The notes under the pieces were generated by a model that made no database searches, was not told the DNA's origin, and saw only the letters and a list, made by a program, of their open reading frames with translations. From positions 29,437,385 to 29,501,384 of the forward strand of contig OY783195.1 in the NCBI GenBank assembly GCA_963678675.1: a stretch of 64,000 bases of DNA. The letters run 5' to 3'. The DNA is from Xiphydria camelus. Taxonomy: Eukaryota; Arthropoda; Insecta; Hymenoptera; Xiphydriidae. Position 1 is the first letter of the stretch. Each line of letters opens with the position of its first letter. Positions 54,889 to 64,000 of the stretch are shown here, in pieces. A program made the translations under genes and the position numbers.

Positions 54889-57228
54889 ATGTGCGGTGGT
54901 TTTACGTGCTCCAAGAACGCGTTAACGGCATTAAACATCCTATATATCGTAAGTACCGATCGGATTGTCCGCATTCTTTACAGGAGTGCGATTAAAAACT
55001 TAATATCCACGCGTTCTTACAGGTTGTCGCGTTCATTTTGATCGGAGTTGCCGTTTATGGAAGGGCTTCCGCGCTCGTGACAAATCTTCCTATCATCGGA
55101 GGTATTTTAGCATGCGGGGTCATCCTCATTTTAATCTCCATACTTGGCTTGATCGGAGCTATCAAGCATCACCAAGTTTTGCTATTCTTCGTATCCTTTT
55201 CAATCGTATCGAGTTCTCGGCACGCTTCCGGCGATCGCAAACTCTGGCTCGGCGATCGGTCGACCTTTGCTCCGCATTGATTAACGAGGACTCGAGGGAC
55301 TGTAATATATTCGCGTATGCTCCTTGACCGTTGCTTGCAGTACATGCTTATCTTGTTCCTGCTCTTCCTCATCCAGTTCAGTATCGCCTGCGCTTGCCTC
55401 GCGGTCAATGCCAAACAGCAGGAACAATTAGCCGAACAGGTAATTTCATGAATGATATTTTTCTTTGTTTTTGAAATTGTCTCCTAAACTTTTGTATTTA
55501 AAATTAATTATATGCATTTCTTTCTTTACAGGGATGGAAGCACGTGGGTGACGATTTGAAGGCAAAAGTCCAAATCACGTTTAAATGTTGCGGTTTCAAC
55601 GACACGACGATCATCGATACCGAAGTGGGCATGGATCATCCTAGTTGCGATGACGCGATCGTGAGTATAAAACTACAATGACTCGTATTTTCTACGATCG
55701 AAGAGAAGCGTAGAGATACTTATTTTCTTCGATTTGAATTACAGAAGCTCTGCTGCCCCATGGAACCGAAGGATCCGAGCTGCCACTGTCCGACTTGCAT
55801 GCGAAAATTACAATCGACCATTGATTATGCATTTAAACTATGCGGTGGAATTGGATTGTTCTTTAGCTTTACAGAGGTAAGTGCTTGAATACAATCGATT
55901 AAATTATATGCTCTCTCGCAAATGATAATAAGCTTAATTTTTTAATCGTCGCACTGTCGTAAAAGTGCATTGAACGCGACGTCCTATAAAACTGAACAAA
56001 GTTCAAGGTGTCCTGATTCGCGCGTTGTTTGATTTCTATGTCGCTGCATTAACCCAGTGTCATCGTTAATTTGAGACAGATTTTAATAACGGAAATTGCG
56101 TTATTTGTTTTACGCGCAAAGACGTTATTTTAGATTAATTTTTTTTAAATTTTTTCCTCACGGCTTACGTCGTTTGTTATAAGATCGTGCTTGATTACTA
56201 ATTGTACTAAAAATCCTCGACTCGTTCTCGTCTGAATATAAAATTCTTCCTTTTCACTTCTATATTAACGATGAAACTTATTAATAACCTTAAATCCGAA
56301 TGTTAGATTAAGAGTAATATTTAATGGATAAGTGTTTGACGAATATTTGAATAATACGGTTTTGGGACGTAAAGGATCTGGGGCAATTAATCGTTGGGTC
56401 GTTTTGGTTGTAGACTCCTTTGGTTGGGTCCTATTAAAGCCTTTTGTATAAATAAAGTTACTTTCATTGCGCGCACATAGCAAGGGCATTCGCGGTTCGC
56501 GTATTTTACCGCTTCGTGCATTTTATCGGAATCACAGTCTTACGTATTTTACTTTAGAGATGCTTCTGATTCCTCACTCTGTACCTACTTCGTATCAATA
56601 TGCGTTCCGAATATGTTAGTCGGAATTGTGCGTTTACGAAAATTCACTCGAGGTTATCCTGGGAAGAGAGTCAATGCCCGAAGCGATCAGCTGTTTTTTC
56701 GTCCCTTGCTCAGTGGAGAGAGAATATCTAGTTAACCGCGGCGCGAGTTAAATCCAGCTCTGACTAAGGCCCTAGTTTCTGAGCTTAATTCTCGTAGGAT
56801 TGACATTGAGATGAATGGATAGGCGTCTGTGACTTCTCATTATTTAATCGAGGTAATAGATTTATTTTTCTCAGTGTATCATGGTCCATTTTGAACAGAA
56901 AAAAAACTCGCATACACGTACGGCTTGTTATTACCATATAAGCCGAAAGTCGGCCTCTGTTTTCGCATTATTCAGCCAAGTAACATGTTATTTAACTAAT
57001 TGACTCACGGTATTTTTAAAATTGCTGTTCCTATTGCAAGCTCGAAAAAGAGTTTGTCCGATTTTTGCCCCGCTTCTTTACCCTGAATTTTCTTTAGAAG
57101 AGTAATCTTTCTACATAGAGCGAGATACTAACACACGTACCTACATATTACAGTTTGTTGGGGTGTGGTTGACCGTGCGCTACAGGAACCAGAAAGATCC
57201 GCGAGCTAACCCTAGTGCTTTCCTCTAG
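54889..57228 (+). CDS. Tetraspanin of the TSPAN13/31 type, 220 aa, six exons
   Basis: Exons 54889-54948, 55023-55190, 55341-55439, 55532-55660, 55745-55876, 57154-57228; all junctions phase 0 and GT-AG. Starts [20 protein letters not shown], the family-typical N-terminus with palmitoylatable Cys. TM1 is about 12-33, TM2 44-66, then HHQVLLFF into TM3 (72-98). The large extracellular loop has the CCG motif (128-130) and further Cys at 148, 155, 156, 165, 167 and 170. TM4 is about 184-206. The tail [14 protein letters not shown] is nearly diagnostic of TSPAN13/31. It would organise membrane microdomains with partner proteins. One N-glycosylation sequon (NDT) follows the CCG motif. The donor of exon 2 (TTC-GTATCC) is weaker than the rest. 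Introns are short except the last (1.3 kb). Length is close to the usual for the family. Confidence 0.95.
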
Positions 57229-60200
57229 TCTAACACCATCGCCATGTTCCCCGTCTCTTCGTACAACCCACCTAATAGATGGTGGGTGTTTCATTGGTTA
57301 CGGTCTTTTCACTTATATTATATTGTTGTTTGATATTTCTAACATGTTCCTTATTTATCAGTATTCGAGCTATTGATTCTGGAAAAAGATTTTACAAGTG
57401 TTGCAGAGCAAATGCAAATTCTTATATGTAGTCCTTTTCCATAGGGCAGATTGTGATTGTACTATTTTGATCGGCTTCGATCACTATTATCTCATTACTT
57501 ATGAGCTTTTGGGCTAAATTGGTATTAAACTTTTTTGAAGATTATATTTCACCCTACAAAAAAGGATTATACAGACAGGCTAGAAATCCATAGTTAACGA
57601 GATAGTCGCGGTTAAAGCTGGTGGGAATGTGGTACCACTATCCTATGCATGGATTAAGGCGATACAATTTCGACGATGTATTATATACATGAGAGAGAAA
57701 ATATGTATAATACTTTTTCCAAGGTCATATTTCAATCTACAAGAAAGCTTTATATCAACATAGGTGAAAAGTTCAAATAGAATCGTAGATAACCGAGATT
57801 GAAGTCACTCCTCTGTTATCAGAATGACGTCACTTTGGCTTATATAAATATTTTTGAATTTTTGGAATGAGTTCTGATAAATAGTGGCGCATAATCCCTT
57901 AATATAGTGCATTGCAATATGAGAATCTTACAACACCATTCATTCTCGCTATTTTTACAGCTTCTAATCAGGATGGGCTACTTTTATGGTTTCTCACCAT
58001 TTTTGTTTAGGTTTTATATATTTTTTTGGATGCTAGAATATTCCATCGGAAAATTTTTTTATATGTATCGTTTCAGCAGTGATTACTAATGGAAGTGCAA
58101 TTTTTTTAGTGTGATATTTCATAGCAGCAGTGCCAAATGACCAAGGATTGTTACGATTACTTTACTTGAACCTTACTAATCATATACTTTGCCAGAAATT
58201 TTCAGCAATAAATAGAAACCTTCTAATTTCGAAACTAAAAATTAATTCATGTGTACTTAGGACGGCTTTTATTTAAGTAACATTGCAGCTATTTTAATTC
58301 ACCACACGATATGATTTAACCATTTATTTTCGACTCATGAAAGTATCCCATTATTAACAAGAAGTTTGGGTGGTCTTGATGTATACTAAAAGCTCAAATC
58401 TATGTAACAGTTCTAAACTATTGGCTTTGAGAAATTTCTAACTAATTCTATTATTGCTTTGCATTTATTTTATTCAGGTGGTTGTCTAGTATTTCGCGAA
58501 GGTGTCGATAAATGACATTAATGCTTTGTCTTTCAGTTTAATAGTAATCATATCTAGTGGTATGACTTCAGCTTTTTTAATGGTATCAATCGTTAACTTC
58601 GAGCTACAAAATGCTCCATTTTTCAAAATCTGCTAGCATATCGCAAGAACCAGATAGCCACCTCATTCTCTGTGTCGCTGTTAGGGGATATAAAACCTAC
58701 TACAAGAAAAAAAAAATCAAAACTTTCAGGTGATCGCGGCATTCTTGGCAAGACGTTATCGGAATCAGTTAAATCCGCAAGAAAAGGCCGCCAGAGCTGT
58801 ATTTCCTCGACAAAACTATCTTTACTGACGCGTCCCTCCTTCGAATTTCAGCGAGGATATAAGCAATCTCAGATTCATTCGTTTTTTTATTTTAGGTCTA
58901 AAGTTAAACCCAGCATAAATGAAAAATACTCTTGATTCATTACTGCATATAAGAAAGCATATCGATTTATCTTGAATCTTTTATTATTCCAATTTAAGAT
59001 TTTTAAAAAGAGTCAAAGGACAGGAATCAGTGACCAACAAATTACCGTAGCGTATCGGGTACGAAAATAACCGTATCTTCTCGAAATTATCACAAACTTT
59101 GTTACTTTCACTTCGACTCTTTTTGTCGTATCCAAAGCGGTGGTGCTCCTTATGTAATACTGGAATGCGAGATTATTTGGAAACTGATCCGATTGTGTGT
59201 TTTTGAGATGGGTTATAGGGGGATATTGTAGCTGAAATGTGTGCTCTAGTCAGCCACTAAGGACACTATCATACTAAGCCTCAATGCGCCTTGTAGACTA
59301 GCATTAAACGGACCTCTTAGATAGATCTGTACGAGTGCTTCATCACTGCTTTCAATTTCGTTTCGCCGCAATGAACAATTGGTACACGACTTGCCGGAAT
59401 GTCAACGCATATCAACGGTTGACATTCTCTCAAGGCTAAACATTCCAACTTTTGGTGTGATCGTAACATCAGAAGTCGCGTTTTATACAAAATTGATAAA
59501 ATCACCATACGTAATGACTGGAGTAAATAGCTAGGACTAGTGTCTTAGGCTTATCCTGAGTAACTTTGTCGCTATTCCACATTCTCCTCGCTTTTATGTA
59601 AGGTGAATATGTTGTCCGATCCTTGCTTCCAAATACGTATCGCTATTACGTACCGAAATAATGGGGCTCTTCTATTCGCGTCTCGATACATTGAAAAAGA
59701 ATCTTCAAAAAGCATATCCAAATTTTTAAACTGACGTATTCGAATAGTCTTCGAATATTTTATCGTATCTTTCGGAGTTCTATCGGCGTATTCGTCGTTT
59801 TCGTAATTTAAGAACATCGATAAACGTATCCCCCTCTAGTCGCGAGTTCTTCATTCCACGAATATTTGGCGAGAACAATTTGAAGACTTCGAAAGGCAGC
59901 TTGAGAAAGCACTTCTGTTTCATTATAATTGTAAATATTATTTTTCATTTTCTCCGAGATCTAGATAGGAATAATTGATATCTTGGAAAAATTACGCTGT
60001 ACATGTCTGTCAGCGATCTGGAGGTCATTGTAATCTCGTTCAGTTAATAGTTCGTGTAGATTGGCAAGGTAGAACGGGATCTAGTTTAAATTTCGTTGAA
60101 AGGGAATTCTTCTCTCATGTCTCGAATCCACCCTAGTCGATTTATTTCGTTCAACGATTCAAGGAAATTATCGTACAATTACAAATCTCATTCTTTTTGA

Positions 60201-62930
60201 TTCGTGTATATGGCTTATCTGGATAGTAAGAGCCCTGTTATGAACACGCGCGACGTGTGAATCATCATTACTCTTATGCATAATTAATCGCGCGATATCC
60301 ACACATTTTAGATCAGTTTTACTTGATCCTCTATTTGCTGCAGAGATGGGGTCTGAAAACGTGATCAAGCTTTTGGCTGTGCAACAGAACAATTACAAGT
60401 CCGATTTGGGAAATGTTTAGATGCACTTTTTTTTTATTCGGATCAATGCAGCGATTATGAAGAATGAATTTAAGTTTGATTCAAAAAGCATTTATCTCGA
60501 CTTTACAGAAATATGAATGCACGAAATTTGAGGTTTATTCTCGGTATTTTTGTTTGTTCTACAAAGGAAGATTATTGACCGATCGATATCTAGCATCGAA
60601 ATTTCGGTGCCTCATTTACGGCAATAACACACTGAATTGCACGCAATATCAGAAATTACAGGTTTTCTTTCTAATGATGTGTCAAAAAGACGACGTAAAA
60701 TTCCAAAATCGAGGACTTCATTCCCGTGATTTAACTTTTTGAATCTGCATTGTTCTCAATCACTACCTACTGAAATTGTACATTATTGTAACTTTTAGGT
60801 AAATTATATATCACTTTACACGAAGCTGTGCGTAACATTCGAAATGCCTAGGCGGAGATTATACAGTCTGCAACCATCGCTCCATCTTAGTTGGATCGAC
60901 AATGATATCGCGGTCTGATCTCGCAGACGTTATTCGAGGTCTTGTTACCTTGATAACGAGTCTAATCAATTAGGCATTTATTTTCTTAATGATTTTATTT
61001 AATCTCTATCTCTATAGGGCGAAGTGAAGAATAAACGGCTTCGCGACGAATCAAATTTTACGCTAATTATATTATACATAGATAACTTTTAGAAATATGT
61101 ACGTATACTACTGAAATATACTACAAAAACGTACGTGTGTTTGTTAATTGTAAGTATAATGAATATGTATCCAGATATGAATATATAATCGCGAAATGGA
61201 CGTGTACGAGGAAATATTGTTTCTATTTATTCGATCGTTCGATGTGGTATAAAATTCATCGTGATTACAAGATGAATCTCGTTGCATGTATATCTTGACA
61301 TCGTAGATACTTAAAAATTTATTTGAAAAAATAAGAATCTATAGAATTTGAATAGGCTAGCTTTCAGAAAATATCATTGATTTGTTTTTTTTCCTCAGTT
61401 TTTTCTATTTACAAAATCGTATAAAGTTTCAAAGTTTTATTCGTTATTTCGGAGTCGCTAATATTTGGCAGCTTGAACTCATGAAACCTTAAGAGTTTAT
61501 GGGAAAAAAGTGATCGATGTTTCAACGTTATAATAATATTTGCATTCCTCTTGACAGGATCATTTTATTTATTTAACTGAAACTCCCGTGCAATGTTTAT
61601 TCGTTGCGCAATATTTTCTGCATGTTCCATGTTTTTCAGCAATGTTATTACAGCAGTTATGATGGATTTCTTGAGGAAATCTCAGAAATCACGTACGGTC
61701 TCGATGTTAAGTTTGCACCTGTGCTATGGGGAAGCTGTTAAAAAAATGCCATCGCCATTTTTTATGCGTACACATTTAATAGAGAAATCCAAATTATTAA
61801 TTGATAGTCTGTATATTACGCGGAAAAGAATGATAAATTCAATCTCAACAGTGATTTCAAAGTTCTGCGAAATTTAAAATCGCGAGAGTTGCATTTATAG
61901 ATAATTGTCGGGATGGGAGACTAAATAAATTCCCGTAGATGAGAAAATCGTAAGAAAATTAAGGTGATTTATTCAGAGTTTAAGATATTTCTGAATATTT
62001 CTAATCTAGCAAATTGAGGGTAAATTAAGAGTAATGCTGCCATAATAAGGGTAGCGACAATACTGCAGTATTTGCAAATAAGTAACCCGATAATACGACT
62101 GCAGTTACCGGATATTCCACTGTTGATCTAATTTCGAATTTTTTTCCGTGGCATAAGTATACTGCGATGTGTATCATGTAGGCTGAAACGTAACGTAGAA
62201 TGTAACGTTTGCGATATCTGTTGGATGCCGGTTCAACGTGGGATTCCTAACGCGGCAGTTATATAACGAAGTTATGGTACTTTATGAAATAAGGATATAA
62301 TGAACCCCTACGAAGCAATAGCGAGCAGTATTATATCGATATGTCGTTTCTATTAGTTTCACAGCATGCTTCACTTCTCTTCTCGAGGCACTTTTATAGC
62401 CTTGCACATAATTATTATAAATTACGAATGAACGATATGCACTTAGAAATAATGAAGAAGCGGCATGAATTGATTAGAATCTGCTCGCTCGATCGTTCGG
62501 TCACTCGAATTAGGGTTGTATGTGATCCAATTTGAACGAAGCTGACAAATCGTCAGCGTGATTCTTCAACTGCCACCGTGTTATCCTCTATGAAATAAAG
62601 AACTTGGCAAAAATGTCCGTTGATCAATTTCTAGTTTTCCATCGAACGAAGTATCATTTTTCAACTGTAACCGTTATCCTCTGCAAAGCAAAGCTCCTAA
62701 CTGAAATATCCGTTTCCTAATTAATTCAACAGATGAAGTGTGCCGTAGGAGAATGACTTGATTATTTCGTTACAGAGACTGTACAAGTGTTCGATTGTTT
62801 ATTTTTGTCATATCAACGTATACGCATCCGTTACATAATGAGTTTTTCGCGAACAATAATTTTAGAGTAAGGGTCTTAAGATAAGTTATCTCATTGATAT
62901 ATTTTCTTTTCATTTTTTTCCATTTCAGCG
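57229..62930. other. AT-rich intergenic DNA, no gene recognised
   Basis: Contains pieces related to the palindromic family at 25.5 kb (about 57480-57640 and 57700-57800). Several 60-95-codon frames (for example 59572-59817 minus, reading TIRIRQFKNLDMLFEDSFSM; 60464-60742 plus; 61593-61877 plus) have passable composition but no domain and no splice partners. Near 62556-62740 CAACTG-ACCG-TTATCCTCT repeats once in diverged form. Confidence 0.35.
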
Positions 62931-63122
62931 TATCGGTTTTACGAAGAAATTATTGTTCCGTGGTGATAGCTTAAAATAACTTGAAATGCTCGTAGAATTA
63001 CGTCTTGTTTACGGAACCATATCTTTCCTTCATTGACGTTACTGCTTATATCATTTTTCTTGACGATTACGCTGACATTGAATAAGTGATTTTTATTCTA
63101 TTCTTTTTACGAAAGACTGCAG

Positions 63123-63323
63123 TCAAGCTGTAAAGTGTTTGACGATCAATACGATCAAACATCGACGATAGTCAAGAAATTCATCCCTGAGAAAACTGCA
63201 GCTATGGTAATTCATTTACTGAGGTATGTAGTCTGTTATTTAAATAACACTTATAGATCATGACATAAATATGCGACATGTTCCCAATTATTGATTCACA
63301 GGAAGCTAGCAGAGGAAGGCTAA
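63123..63323 (+). CDS. Possible C-terminal exons of an unrecognised plus-strand gene
   Basis: After a T-rich tract and CTGCAG, an open segment reads SSCKVFDDQYDQTSTIVKKF then IPEKTAAMVIHLL and ends CTGAG before GTATGT (exon end 63223). The next acceptor, TTGATTCACAG, opens a short exon from 63302 that restores Arg and reads KLAEEG and TAA (63321-63323). The phases fit and composition is protein-like. No upstream exon was found, so this stays tentative. Confidence 0.3.
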
Positions 63324-63771
63324 CGAAATTGGAAATAAGTATAGTTTACAGATTCGTTAGTTTTTTTTTTCAGTATGTCGCCTTTCAATCCAGTGTAGAT
63401 ACACATTTACCTACTGCTTAACGTACCGTTGCATTTCTTAGTTTCCTTATCTCAAATATTTCTAAAAATCTATCATACATTTTGCAATAATTTTCTAACT
63501 GGTGCAGAAAATATACATCCGAGAATCAACGGACGACTATTTAAGATACTTGCGTAGAGAGCGCACATTACTCATTGATCCCTAACAACAAGTTACGGTG
63601 ACCAGCAAAGCCCTTCTGTCAAACAAAGGTCAATGTAACTCTTCCACGCGAAGAGTTAATAGTTACCTACTGCTTTATACGCTTTTCTTCCAACGACGCT
63701 CTGTCTTAGTCAAGTGGCTAGGTACTTATTCTATTGAAGCCGGACCAGCTTCGCCCCTAATCCAACCGCAC

Positions 63772-64000
63772 TTAATAGTAATAAGGATGATGTTTGTAGA
63801 CCTTATTGGCCTCCGCGTGACCGAGGATCGACTGGTGATCGGCACCACCGGTTTCGCCGTACTGATTATTATTGTCGTAATACACTTTGTTTCCGTAGGC
63901 GAGTTTATCAGCATTTTCCTTCCCTTTCGCGTGGCCCTGGTCGAAGTGACCCTTCTTGGCATACTGGTTAGCGTCGTACTTGTCGTTTTGCCGGCCGCTG
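63772..64000 (-). CDS. Last exon of a short Tyr/His/Gly-rich protein gene (partial)
   Basis: Seventy-five codons are open from the window edge to a TAA at 63774-63772. It reads RQNDKYDANQYAKKGHFDQG, HAKGKENADKLAYGNKVYYD, NNNQYGETGGADHQSILGHA and ends KVYKHHPYYY. Gly/His/Tyr/Asn-rich, low in Cys and hydrophobic residues, with KGHFDQGHAKG resembling repeats of small secreted insect proteins (DUF4779-like is my best guess, unconfirmed). The signal peptide and start would lie beyond position 64000. The other minus frame through here (63726-63962), which begins with a Met codon, is Thr/Arg/Ile-rich and is a shadow. Confidence 0.7.
   Translation of the reverse strand, partial: SGRQNDKYDANQYAKKGHFDQGHAKGKENADKLAYGNKVYYDNNNQYGETGGADHQSILGHAEANKVYKHHPYYY

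Noticed and set aside
62920..62990. Strong acceptor TTTTTCCATTTCAG with short open frames
   Set aside because: No donor in a frame that joins the candidate exon at 63123 without a stop.
1..64000. CRISPR arrays or bacterial-type operons
   Set aside because: No regularly spaced direct repeats with unique spacers; tandem repeats here are contiguous, and gene structure is eukaryotic.

Overview
The window looks like insect nuclear DNA. Introns have GT-AG ends, insect-type TATA boxes are present, CpG is not depleted, short TA-flanked palindromic transposons are dense, and the recognisable genes are insect-like (a Tret1-type sugar transporter, a TSPAN13/31-type tetraspanin and a short Tyr/His/Gly-rich secreted-type protein). 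Base composition is more balanced than in honey bee, so an ant or another non-Apis hymenopteran is my best guess. That is an inference; no diagnostic sequence proves it. Most bases are non-coding, and the real genes are split into exons, several of which lack a start codon and are recognisable only from splice sites and matching reading-frame phase.

Layout. (1) 1-1245: the last coding exon of a plus-strand gene whose body lies to the left of the window. (2) About 2.7-5.6 kb: promoter-like, CpG-rich DNA. (3) 8252-27831: plus-strand gene A, four coding exons, 373 residues. It encodes a single-pass membrane protein with a His/Gln-rich and Arg/Ser-rich N-terminal region; introns of up to 14 kb are filled with nested MITEs and local duplications. 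(4) 28332-31398: plus-strand gene B, three coding exons, 236 residues. It has the same architecture (basic Ser/Arg-rich N-terminus, one membrane segment, short C-terminal tail) and the same phase-1 splice junction after the membrane-segment exon. A and B may be tandem relatives or parts of one complex locus. Both have a start-stop AUG-UGA just upstream of the chosen start codon. (5) 31.4-41.1 kb: intergenic, with MITEs, a hairpin-forming minisatellite and a short recurring motif. (6) 41165-43167, minus strand: complete two-exon Tret1-like sugar transporter (481 residues), with two candidate TATA promoters upstream. (7) 44.4-54.8 kb: intergenic, with a degraded PIF/Harbinger element between direct repeats, a near-perfect 23-bp hairpin, tandem repeats and palindromic elements. 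(8) 54889-57228: complete six-exon tetraspanin (220 residues). (9) 57.2-63.7 kb: AT-rich, mostly featureless, with a possible two-exon C-terminus near 63.2 kb. (10) 63772-64000, minus strand: last exon of a short Tyr/His/Gly-rich protein gene that continues past the window.

The recognised genes do not form one pathway. The sugar transporter and the tetraspanin are ordinary membrane proteins that happen to be neighbours. The least explained parts are the A/B locus, the nested transposon stacks and the 51.3 kb hairpin. I found no CRISPR array, confident tRNA, rRNA or bacterial-type operon.
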